DNA from: GCA-003244245 sp036494005
GTDB lineage: Bacteria; Actinomycetota; Actinomycetes; Mycobacteriales; Pseudonocardiaceae
Assembly (NCBI GenBank): GCA_036494005.1
Contig: DASXOV010000283.1
Location: forward strand, 1 to 28,982
Reading direction: 5' to 3'
Length of the DNA: 28,982 nt
A program made the position numbers and the translations under genes. Shown here piece after piece: positions 6,938-14,236 of this stretch. The stretch's first letter is position 1. Each line of letters begins with the position of its first letter. The notes below the pieces were generated by a model that searched no databases, had not been told where the DNA came from, and was given only the letters and a program-made list of their open reading frames with translations.

Positions 6938-8212
6938 GTGTCGGCACTCCGGCGCATCGTTCATGAGGTCCGCTCGGTCGAGTTGGGTGGCACCACCCGT
7001 TATGACCAGCACCATCTCGTGATCGGCCGGGCCCAGGTCGAGGCACTGTTCGCCGATCCCGCCCTGGCGGCGGTGCGCCCGTACCTCGCGTCGCCGGGGG
7101 AGTCGGTCCGGATCATCACGCCACTCGACGTGGTCGAGCCGCGCAGCAAGGGGCCGGGCGGCGGGACGTTCCCCGGCTTCCTGGCGCCGATCAACCGCAA
7201 ACGCGGACCGGACACGCACGTGCTGCGGGGTGCCGCCGTGCTCGCCGCCGGGTACCTGCCCCGTAACCAGGAGGGCCTGATCGACATGTCGGGCCCGGCC
7301 GCCGAGTTCTCACCGTTCAGCCGGACCCACAACCTCGTCGTCGAGTTCGATCCCGCTGAGGGCGCCGCCCTGCTCGACGCCGAGCAGGCGGTGCGCCGCG
7401 GCCTGCTGCGGGTCGCCGTGCACCTCGGTAATGCGGCTGCCGCCGCCGCACCTGATGCCGTGGAGGAGTTGGAGCCGCCACACCGGCCGGGCGATACCAC
7501 CGACGGGCTGCCCCGGGTGGGCGTGATCACCAACCTGCAGACCCAGGGGGCGTTCAAGGACGTCTTCGTCTACGGCCGCAGCATGGCGGGCAGCCTGCCC
7601 ACCCTGTTCGACCCGGCCGAGATCGAGGACGGGGCCGTCGTGAGCGGCCAGTACGGCCACCCGGCCCTGCGCAACCCGACCTACCTGCACCAGAACCACC
7701 CGGTGATCGCCGAACTGCGCGCGAGGGATGGGACGGACCTGCACTTCGCCGGGGTCGTGCTGTGCCCGGAGCCGGTAGAGCAGGCCGGTAAGGAACACGT
7801 GTCCCAGCACGCGGCGTGGCTGTGCCAGGCGGCCGGCTTCGACGCGGCGATCGTGACCAAGGAGGGCGCGGGCAACGCCGACAACGACCTGTCGATGAAG
7901 GTCGACGCGCTGGAGGCGGCCGGCCTGACCGCGGTGGCGCTGTACGCGGAGATGTCGGGCCCCGACGGCACCGGCCCGCCCCTGGTGGCGGGCCCGCGGC
8001 ACGGCGCGGTGATCAGCACCGGCAACTACGACCAACGGCTGCAGCTGCCCGATGTGCAGCAAGCGCTCGGGGGCGAGCGGCTGCGCATCATCGACGCTGA
8101 TGCGACCGCCGCGATCGAGGTGCCGGTCGCGATGATCCTGGGCGGGCTGAGCCCGCTGGGTGCGGGGCACTTCACCTGCGCCCAGGACGTGCAGTTGGAG
8201 GGTGTGGCCTGA
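6938..8212 (+). CDS. grdE: Glycine/sarcosine/betaine reductase component B, proprotein subunit (GrdE-like)
   Basis: In clostridial glycine reductase the GrdE proprotein cleaves itself at a cysteine to give two chains, one capped by a pyruvoyl group that binds the amine substrate as a Schiff base. This 424-residue protein has the family length and layout: IVHEVRSVELGG start, PRVGVITNLQTQG linker, NPTYLHQNHPVIAELR, then the C-terminal half with AAIVTKEGAGNADNDL. Only three cysteines exist (C276, C296, C414). None lies near residue 240, where I expect the processing site by family length, so maturation is uncertain. The GTG at 6938 is chosen because AGGGAGG lies 6 nt upstream; an ATG at 6893 has no such site. 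Its stop overlaps the grdB start (TGATG). The true substrate is unknown. Confidence 0.85.
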   Translation: MSALRRIVHEVRSVELGGTTRYDQHHLVIGRAQVEALFADPALAAVRPYLASPGESVRIITPLDVVEPRSKGPGGGTFPGFLAPINRKRGPDTHVLRGAAVLAAGYLPRNQEGLIDMSGPAAEFSPFSRTHNLVVEFDPAEGAALLDAEQAVRRGLLRVAVHLGNAAAAAAPDAVEELEPPHRPGDTTDGLPRVGVITNLQTQGAFKDVFVYGRSMAGSLPTLFDPAEIEDGAVVSGQYGHPALRNPTYLHQNHPVIAELRARDGTDLHFAGVVLCPEPVEQAGKEHVSQHAAWLCQAAGFDAAIVTKEGAGNADNDLSMKVDALEAAGLTAVALYAEMSGPDGTGPPLVAGPRHGAVISTGNYDQRLQLPDVQQALGGERLRIIDADATAAIEVPVAMILGGLSPLGAGHFTCAQDVQLEGVA

Positions 8213-9522
8213 TGCGCCTGGTGCACTACGTCAACCAGTTCTACGCCGGGCTCGGCGGTGAGGACGCCGCCGGCCTCGGCCCGCAGGTGCTCGACGGTCC
8301 GGTCGGCCCCGGGCGCCTGCTGCAGCAACTGCTCGGCGACGAGCACCGGATCGTCGCCACGGTCGTGTGCGGCGACGACTACGCGGCATCCGATCCCGCG
8401 GTCTCCCAGCAGCTGCTCGGGATGGCCCGCGAGGCGGGCGCCGAACTGCTGATCGCCGGGCCCGCCTTCGGCAGCGGGCGCTACGGGCTGGTCTGCGCCC
8501 GGCTGGTGGCCGCCGCCGACGCGGCCGGACTGCCCGCGGTGGCCTCGATGCACCCGGAGAACCCGGGGATCGGGGAGGCGGGCGGGGCAGCGGTGGTGGC
8601 CTCCGGTGCCATCGCCAAACAGATGCGGCCGAGCATGCAGCGGCTCGCGCCCGCGGTGGCCAAGCTCGCCACCGGCGCGACGTTGACCGCCGAGGACGGC
8701 CGGGTCGCCGGGCTGGCCCGGATCGGGCGGCTGACCGAGCGGCGCGCTGCGGCGCGGGCGGTCGAGCTGGTGCTGTGCCGGCTCGGTGGGGACCGCACGA
8801 GCACCGAGGTCCCGGTCGGCGGGTTCGACGTGGTCGTTCCGGCTCCACCGGTGGACAAGGCGGCCAGTGCGTCGTTCGCTGTGGTGACCGAGGGTGCCGT
8901 CGTGCCGATCGGGAACCCGGACCGGTTGGAGTCCGCGCGGGCCACCCGCTGGGTGCGCTACCCGATCGAGGGTGTGGACACCCTCGCCTCCGGTACCTGG
9001 GAGTCGGTGGCCGGTGGCTTCGCGACCACCGCCGCCAATGCCGATCCGCACCGGCTGATTCCGCTGGACGCCGTCCGCGCACTGGAGCGCGAGGGGGCGA
9101 TCGGAAGCCTGCACGGCGAGTTCTTCAGCACGGTGGGCAACGGCACGCCGGTGGCCACCGCGAAGCGGTTCGGGGTGGAGTGGGCCGCGGAGCTGCGTAA
9201 GGCGGGGGTGCAGGCCGCGATTCTCACCGCCACTTGAGGAACCGGAACGCGTTGCGGGTCAACGCTTGCGAAGGAACTGGAGCGGTCCGGCATCCCGACC
9301 GCTCTGGTGACCAACCTCGTCACGATCGCCGAGCAGGTGGGTGCGCCGCGGATCGTGCCGGGCCGGGGCATTCCGTACCCGTCCGGCGATCCCAGCCTCT
9401 CACCGGCCGCCGAGAGCGCCTGGCGGCGGGCACTGGTCGAGCGGGCGCTCGAAGCGGTCGCCACCACGGTCGAGAAGCCGACCGTGTTCGACGTCGACGC
9501 CAAGGAGCCGACCGGTGCCTGA
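8212..9522 (+). CDS. grdB: Glycine/sarcosine/betaine reductase component B, selenoprotein subunit (GrdB-like); internal UGA read as selenocysteine
   Basis: GrdB works with GrdE to activate the substrate and pass its carboxymethyl group to GrdA. The frame opens with VHYVNQFYAGLGGED and has VGPGRLLQQLLGDEHRIVAT, AGPAFGSGRYG and the GNGTPVATAKRFG segment before an in-frame TGA at 9235-9237. Translation resumes without a frame change as GTGTRCGSTLAKELE and continues to 9522. Reading TGA as Sec342 gives 436 residues, the normal family length. The local motif is U-G-T-G-T-R-C, against the UGTCTRC I recall from clostridia, so Sec342 and C348 remain but the middle cysteine is glycine. A candidate SECIS hairpin follows the TGA. 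The 3' end overlaps grdC by 8 bp. Automatic calls will probably truncate it at 9237. Confidence 0.9.
9241..9267 (+). promoter_or_regulatory. Candidate bacterial SECIS hairpin of grdB
   Basis: Downstream of the TGA (9235-9237), GCGTTG (9249-9254) pairs perfectly with CAACGC (9260-9265) around the 5-nt loop CGGGT. AA (9246-9247) and TT (9266-9267) can extend the stem past a bulged C. The loop begins 18 nt after the UGA and carries G at its second position. These agree with the bacterial SECIS rules: loop 16-37 nt downstream and a G in the first two loop bases. Pairing was checked by hand only. Confidence 0.65.
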
Positions 9523-10954
9523 TGCTGTCGTCCGTGCGGCCAGCCTCGTGCTGGCCCACACTCCGGGCCTGGCGCGGCACGGGTCCAAGCCGATGCGCAC
9601 GCTGGCCGGTGACGCCGACCTGACCAGCCGGTTCCTGGCCGGTCTGCGTAGCTTCACTGACGCCGTCAGTTATCTGCCCTATCAGGCGTTCCTGGGTGCG
9701 TTGCACCCCCGCGAGCTGCCGCCGCGTCCCTGGGTGGGCGCGGGGTCGGAAGGGAAAGAACATCCCGGCGCGGGGCGGTTCCCGCCGTTCGGCGAGATCA
9801 TGCCGGAGGAGGAGTTCCTCGGGCTGATGGCCGCAGTCGACGAGTTCGGCCTGGTGACGCTGACGCCGGACACCGCGGAGACCGCGGCGAAGCGGCTGGC
9901 CGGGCATCCGCTCGGTGCACATCTGGACCTGGCCCGGATTCCGGCTGCCGTCACGGACGTCGAGTCCTCCCTCGGGCCGGGCGTGTTGCCGCTGCACCTG
10001 GCACCGGACGAACTGGCCGGGGCGTTGCGCGGGGCGCACGACGAGGACGAGTCGCTGGCCGCGCCGGTGCTGCTGGAGAACCTGGCCTGCAAGGCCACCG
10101 GAACGCTGGCGTTGCTGCACCTGATGCACGACAACGGTCTCGACCCGGCCGCGGTCGAGTACACGATGTCCTGTTCGGAAGAGGCCGTCGGCGACCGCTA
10201 CCAGCGCGGCGGCGGCAACATGGGCAAGGCGATCGCGGCGGCGGCCGGGCTCACCGAATCGTCCGGCGCTGACGTCAAGGATTTCTGCGCCGGACCGATC
10301 CCGGCTCTGGTGATCGCGGCGAGCCTGGTGGTGTCGGGGGTGTTCGAGCAGGTCGCGGTGGTTGCGGGAGGGTCGTTGCCCAAACTCGGGATGAAGTTCG
10401 AAGGGCACCTGAAACACGACCTGCCGGTGCTGGAGGACGTGATCGGCGGGGTCGCCCTGCTGGTGACCGCGGATGACGGCGTCTCACCCAGGATCCGGCT
10501 GGACAGCGTCGGGCGGCACCGGGTGTCCTCGGGCGGGTCGGGTGCCCAGGTTCTGACCGACCTGGCGGTACGCCCACTCGACGCGCTCGGCATGCGCATG
10601 ACCGATGTGGACGAGTACGCCACCGAGCTGCACGACCCGGAAGTCACCGAGCCACAGGGATCCGGGGACGTGGCGGCCCGCAACTACAAGACGATCGCCG
10701 CCCTGGCCGCCCGGCGCGGCGACATCGCCCGGGAGGAGATTCCCGGGTTCATCGCCGCCCGCGGCATGCCCGGCTACGCCCCCACCCAGGGCCATCTGGC
10801 CTCGGCGATCTGTTATCTGCCGCATGCGCTGCGGCGGCTGCGGTCCGGTTCGGCGGACAGGATCCTGCTGATGGCCAAGGGCAGCCTGTTCCTGGGGCGG
10901 ATGAGCCAGGTGTCCGACGGTATGAGCGTCCTACTAGAACGCAACGGAGGCTGA
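9515..10954 (+). CDS. grdC: Glycine reductase complex component C, GrdC-like (beta-ketoacyl synthase III/thiolase fold)
   Basis: In clostridia GrdC and GrdD take the carboxymethyl group from the GrdA selenoether and release acetyl phosphate. GrdC holds the acetyl thioester on a thiolase-fold cysteine. This 479-residue protein starts ARHGSKPMRTL-like after a short helix and has MSCSEEAVGDRYQRGGGNMG and the probable nucleophile C258 in VKDFCAGPIPAL. KFEGHLKHDLPVLEDVIGG supplies a candidate active-site histidine region. The C-terminus has GYAPTQGHLASAICYLPHA and LLMAKGSLFLGRMSQ. The GTG at 9515 overlaps the end of grdB by 8 bp, so translation is coupled. The usual partner GrdD is not encoded here. 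Confidence 0.88.
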   Translation: MPDAVVRAASLVLAHTPGLARHGSKPMRTLAGDADLTSRFLAGLRSFTDAVSYLPYQAFLGALHPRELPPRPWVGAGSEGKEHPGAGRFPPFGEIMPEEEFLGLMAAVDEFGLVTLTPDTAETAAKRLAGHPLGAHLDLARIPAAVTDVESSLGPGVLPLHLAPDELAGALRGAHDEDESLAAPVLLENLACKATGTLALLHLMHDNGLDPAAVEYTMSCSEEAVGDRYQRGGGNMGKAIAAAAGLTESSGADVKDFCAGPIPALVIAASLVVSGVFEQVAVVAGGSLPKLGMKFEGHLKHDLPVLEDVIGGVALLVTADDGVSPRIRLDSVGRHRVSSGGSGAQVLTDLAVRPLDALGMRMTDVDEYATELHDPEVTEPQGSGDVAARNYKTIAALAARRGDIAREEIPGFIAARGMPGYAPTQGHLASAICYLPHALRRLRSGSADRILLMAKGSLFLGRMSQVSDGMSVLLERNGG

Positions 10955-10956
10955 GT

Positions 10957-11328
10957 ATGGGTCCGGAAACGGGTGCTGTGGTGGATGCGACGAAGGACAC
11001 CTTCGACGAGCTGGTCGGTTCTGGCCTGGTGCTCGTCGACGTGTGGGCGGAGAGCTGCCGCCCGTGTGTGGCGCTGGCACCGCACATGAAGACCGTTGCC
11101 AGTACCTACCCGGACCTCACCGTCGTGAAGCTGGACGCCGGCAAGGCGCGCCGGAAATGCATGAGTCTGCAGGTGCGCGGACTGCCGACGCTCCTGCTCT
11201 ACCAGGACGGCCAGGAGGTCGCCCGGCTCACCGACACCAGCCTGGTGGCCGAACGGCTCGACAACTGGCTGGCCACCGAGCTGGGCCGACTGCCTTCTCG
11301 AGACGACGTGACAGTGAAGGAGGACTGA
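10957..11328 (+). CDS. trxA: Thioredoxin of the grd operon
   Basis: This 123-residue thioredoxin has the redox site WAESCRPC (C34, C37), the cis-proline RGLPTLLLYQDGQ and the terminal amphipathic helix. The site differs from the common CGPC; thioredoxins encoded in grd operons are often atypical. It is predicted to reduce the selenide-sulfide formed on GrdA (C39-Sec42) after turnover. The ATG follows the grdC stop by 2 bp, with ACGGAGG inside the end of grdC, and its own TGA overlaps the grdA ATG. No thioredoxin reductase is encoded in the window, so electrons must come from a reductase encoded elsewhere. Confidence 0.9.
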   Translation: MGPETGAVVDATKDTFDELVGSGLVLVDVWAESCRPCVALAPHMKTVASTYPDLTVVKLDAGKARRKCMSLQVRGLPTLLLYQDGQEVARLTDTSLVAERLDNWLATELGRLPSRDDVTVKED

Positions 11329-11789
11329 TGTTCGACGGCAAGCAGGTGATCGTGATCGGTGAACGTGACGGCGTCGCGGGACCGGCTATCGCTGCCTGTG
11401 TGCAAGCGGCCGGGGCCTCGGTGGCCTATGTCGCCACCGAATGCTTCGTTTGAACGGCCGCCGGGGCCATGGACCTGTCCACCCAGGAGACGATCAAGCG
11501 CCTGGCCGACGAGCACGGTGGCGACTCGCTGCTGGTGCTGCTCGGCGCGCCGGACGCGGAGAGCGCCGGGATCGCCGCCGAGACGGTGGTGCTCGGTGAT
11601 CCGAGCTGGGCAGGACCGTTGGCCGGGGTCCAGTTGGGCCTCCCCGTTTACCACATTCTCGAGGACGAACTGCGTGCCGTGGTTCCCGAGGAGGTGTGGG
11701 AAGACCAGGTCGGTCTGATGGTTGACGTACTGGAGGTGGAAGACATCGCAGAAGCGGTCCGGGAGTTCCGCGAGCAGGCGCCGACATAG
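11328..11789 (+). CDS. grdA: Glycine/sarcosine/betaine reductase component A, selenoprotein GrdA; internal UGA read as selenocysteine
   Basis: GrdA is the small selenoprotein whose selenol is carboxymethylated by the B component and then delivers the group to component C. From the ATG at 11328 the frame reads FDGKQVIVIGERDGVAGPAI, reaches ATECFV, meets TGA at 11451-11453 and continues as TAAGAMDLSTQETIKRLADE to a TAG at 11789. Read-through gives 153 residues, close to the usual ~158. The resulting CFVUTAAGAMDL is the highly conserved active-site signature of the family, with C39 and Sec42 forming the CxxU redox pair. This makes sequencing error or pseudogenisation very unlikely. It is the last gene of the operon and will often be missed or split by gene finders. 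Confidence 0.93.
11463..11484 (+). promoter_or_regulatory. Candidate SECIS hairpin of grdA
   Basis: After the TGA (11451-11453), TGGA (11470-11473) and TCCA (11478-11481) pair around CCTG, and GGG upstream can pair with CCC just after if CCA is bulged. The loop starts 21 nt after the UGA. A competing short hairpin, GGCC/GGCC at 11456-11468, is also possible. The loop G is not in the first two bases, so this is weaker than the grdB element. Confidence 0.4.
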
Positions 11790-11847
11790 CGCCGACCCGG
11801 TCCGGCGGCCGGCCGAAGGGGCGCCCAGGGCTGCTCACCCGGCTCCG

Positions 11848-11853
11848 TAGACT
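11848..11853 (+). promoter_or_regulatory. Possible -10 element for folC
   Basis: TAGACT lies 6 nt before a GTG at 11860, which is the spacing of leaderless actinobacterial transcripts. That GTG opens only a 10-codon frame whose TGA overlaps the folC start. Confidence 0.45.
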
Positions 11854-11888
11854 TGCCGGGTGACCGCACTGCCGCCCGCCGGGCGATC

Positions 11889-13268
11889 GTGACGCAGCGG
11901 GATGTCCCGGACATCCACGATGCCCTGACGGAGCTTCGAGCAGTCGAGGCCGAGCTGGATCGCCGCTGGCCGGAGACCCGGATCGAACCGTCGCTGACCC
12001 GGATCACGGCGCTGGCCGACCTGCTGGGCTCGCCCCAGCGGTGCTGCCCGGTGTTGCACATTGCGGGTACCAACGGCAAGACCACCGTGGCCCGGATGGT
12101 TGACGCACTGCTGACCCGGGTCTCGCTGCGGGTCGGCCGCTACACCAGCCCGCATCTGCAGCTGCCCACCGAGCGGATCAGCGTGGACGGGGTGCCGATC
12201 ACCCCGCAGCGCTACGTCGAGGCGTACCAGGACATCGCGCGGTACGTGGACCTGGTCGATGCCGGCTCCGCCGTGCCGATGAGCAAGTTCGAGGTGCAGA
12301 CCGGGATGGCGTTCGCGACCTTCGCCGATGCTCCGGTGGAGGCCGCGGTCGTGGAGGTCGGCCTGGGAGGCAGCTGGGACGCCACCAACGTCGTGGACGC
12401 CGCGGTCGCCGCGATCACCCCGATCGCGCTCGATCACGTCGACTACCTGGGCAGTGATCTCGCGGGCATCGCGGGGGAGAAGGCCGGGATCATCAAGCCT
12501 GGCTCGATCGCGGTGCTCGCCGAGCAGACGCCCGAGGTGGCCAGGACGCTCGCCGCCCGCAGCGTCGAGGTGGATGCGACGGTGGCCAGGGAGGGGATGG
12601 AATTCGGCGTGCTGCAGCGGGACATCGCCATCGGTGGGCAGCGACTGCGGCTGCAGGGTCTCGGCGGGGCGTACGACGAGATAGTCCTGCCGTTGCACGG
12701 TGCGCATCAGGCCCGCAACGCCGCGCTAGCGCTGGCCACGGCCGAGGCGTTCTTCGGTGCGGGTACCAGCCGGGCGCTGGACATCGACGTGGTGCGGGAG
12801 GCGTTCGCCGCGGTGACCGCACCGGGGCGGCTGGAACGGGTACGCAGTGCGCCGTCAGTCTTCCTCGACAGCGCGCACAACCCACACGGTGCACGGGCCC
12901 TGGCGGCCGCACTGGCTGAGGAGTTCGCCTTCCGCAGGCTGGTGGGTGTGGTGGCGGTGCTGCGTGACAAGGACGCCCGCGGCATCCTCGCCGAGCTGGA
13001 ACCGGTGGTCGACGAGGTGGTGGTGACCGCCAGCGGTTCACCCCGCGCGATGGACACCGACCGGCTCGCCGCAGCGGCCAGGGAGGTGTTCGGCGAGGAT
13101 CGGGTCCAGGTCGAGCATCGGTTGCCGGCGGCGATCGAGGCGGCCGTGGCGCTGGCCGAGGAGATCGACCCGGGCGCGGACCGCATCTCCGGGGCCGGGG
13201 TGGTGGTCACCGGATCGGTCGTGACGGCCGGTGAGGCGCGCACGCTGTTCGGCCGGGAGCCCCAGTGA
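11889..13268 (+). CDS. folC: Bifunctional folylpolyglutamate synthase / dihydrofolate synthase
   Basis: FolC adds glutamate to dihydropteroate and to folates, using ATP. The 459-residue protein has the Mur-ligase-like P-loop GTNGKTT (residues 60-66), GRYTSPHL, the KFEVQTGMAF helix, VEVGLGGSWDATNVV and GEKAGIIKPG. In the C-terminal domain it has PGRLERV and the signature FLDSAHNPHG. The in-frame GTG at 11889 gives VTQRDVPDIHDALTELRAVE and overlaps the stop of a tiny upstream frame (GTGA). A TTG at 11853 is an alternative. Its 3' end overlaps the DUF4233 gene. valS, often found just upstream of folC in related actinobacteria, is not here. Confidence 0.95.
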   Translation: MTQRDVPDIHDALTELRAVEAELDRRWPETRIEPSLTRITALADLLGSPQRCCPVLHIAGTNGKTTVARMVDALLTRVSLRVGRYTSPHLQLPTERISVDGVPITPQRYVEAYQDIARYVDLVDAGSAVPMSKFEVQTGMAFATFADAPVEAAVVEVGLGGSWDATNVVDAAVAAITPIALDHVDYLGSDLAGIAGEKAGIIKPGSIAVLAEQTPEVARTLAARSVEVDATVAREGMEFGVLQRDIAIGGQRLRLQGLGGAYDEIVLPLHGAHQARNAALALATAEAFFGAGTSRALDIDVVREAFAAVTAPGRLERVRSAPSVFLDSAHNPHGARALAAALAEEFAFRRLVGVVAVLRDKDARGILAELEPVVDEVVVTASGSPRAMDTDRLAAAAREVFGEDRVQVEHRLPAAIEAAVALAEEIDPGADRISGAGVVVTGSVVTAGEARTLFGREPQ

Positions 13269-13675
13269 CGTCGGCGAGCGCTCGGTCCCAGCCTGCTCGG
13301 CCGGATCCGATGCGGGGGCTGCGCGGGATCTTCGCGGGCACGCTGGTGATGGAGGCGATCCTCGTCGCGCTGGCACTACTGGTGGTCGGCAGGTTCAGCG
13401 GCGGGCTGGGCGGCCCGGCCGGCTGGTACACCGGCTGCCTTGCGCTGGCCATGTTGGTGGCGGCATTTCTGCAGCGGCACTCGTGGGGGCTGGGGCTGGC
13501 CCTGATGTTGCAGGTGGCGATGGTGGGCGGCTGGTTCGCCCATCCCGCGCTCGGCGTGATGGGGCTGCTGTTCGTGCTGGTGTGGGCCTACCTGCTGTAT
13601 CTGCGCCAGAACCTCCGCCAGCTAGGCTCGGTGGGTCCGTACCGCCCTCTCGACGAGGAGAACGAGCAGCAGTGA
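13265..13675 (+). CDS. DUF4233 family membrane protein
   Basis: The protein has 136 residues with about four transmembrane segments: GIFAGTLVMEAILVALALLV, GWYTGCLALAMLVAAFL, LGLALMLQVAMVGGWF and GLLFVLVWAYLLYL. A cytoplasmic tail ends YRPLDEENEQQ. The position between folC and ndk, with overlaps at both ends (folC TGA over its GTG, and its own TGA over the ndk GTG), is the conserved actinobacterial location of DUF4233. Its molecular role is unknown; translational coupling suggests co-expression with folate and nucleotide metabolism. Confidence 0.85.
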   Translation: MTSASARSQPARPDPMRGLRGIFAGTLVMEAILVALALLVVGRFSGGLGGPAGWYTGCLALAMLVAAFLQRHSWGLGLALMLQVAMVGGWFAHPALGVMGLLFVLVWAYLLYLRQNLRQLGSVGPYRPLDEENEQQ

Positions 13676-14082
13676 GTGAGCGCACCCTGGTCCTGGTCAA
13701 GCCCGACGGTGTCAGCCGGGGACTGGTCGGCGACGTGATCGCCAGGATCGAGCGAAAGGGACTGACCCTGGCCGCGCTGGAACTGCGCACCGTCCCGCGC
13801 GAGCTGGCCGAGCAGCACTACGCCGAGCACGTCGACAAGCCGTTCTTCGGTGAGTTGCTGGAGTTCATCACCTCCGGCCCGGTGGTAGCCGCTGTGGTCG
13901 AGGGCCCCCGGGCGGTGCCGGCTTTCCGGCAGCTGGCTGGTGGCACCGATCCGGTGGAGAAGGCCACACCGGGCACCATCCGGGGTGACTTCGCGCTGGA
14001 GACCCAGTGGAACCTGGTGCACGGCTCGGACTCGGTGGACTCCGCCAAGCGCGAGATCCTGCTGTGGTTCCCTGAGCTGTAG
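13672..14082 (+). CDS. ndk: Nucleoside diphosphate kinase
   Basis: Ndk transfers the gamma-phosphate of ATP to NDPs through a phosphohistidine. The 136-residue protein has LVLVKPDGV (K10) near the start and the active-site histidine H117 in NLVHGSDS, with RGDFALE before it. The GTG at 13672 overlaps the upstream stop as GTGA and yields SERTLVLVKPDG, the usual start. The stop TAG is followed at once by the left inverted repeat of the AbiEi/DUF559 cassette. Confidence 0.97.
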   Translation: MSERTLVLVKPDGVSRGLVGDVIARIERKGLTLAALELRTVPRELAEQHYAEHVDKPFFGELLEFITSGPVVAAVVEGPRAVPAFRQLAGGTDPVEKATPGTIRGDFALETQWNLVHGSDSVDSAKREILLWFPEL

Positions 14083-14142
14083 GTGGCTCTTCAAGTACCA
14101 CCAACCCCCCTCCGCGTTGTCCATAGCCGTTACCAACCCCGG
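14083..14142. repeat. Left copy of a ~60-bp imperfect inverted repeat flanking the DUF559 gene
   Basis: This begins right after the ndk stop with GTGGCTCTTCAAGTACCACC. Its reverse complement aligns over about 60 bases to 15156-15216. The core GGTACTTGAAGAGCC is identical over 15 bp, the outer 33 positions match at 28, and the inner 36-base portion matches at about 27. It looks like a terminal inverted repeat, though a bidirectional regulatory element is possible. Confidence 0.7.
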
Positions 14143-14236
14143 CACGAGCCGGTCAGTTGTGCACATCCGAGGTGCTCATCCACAGGACCGTGATGCGCCG
14201 GTTGGTGGGCTACGGGACAGAGGGCACGCTCGGTGC

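Noticed and set aside
9235..9237. TGA as an ordinary stop or a sequencing error splitting grdB
   Set aside because: The frame continues in phase with family sequence for 95 codons. The TGA is at the known Sec position, a SECIS-like hairpin follows, and grdA shows the same pattern independently.
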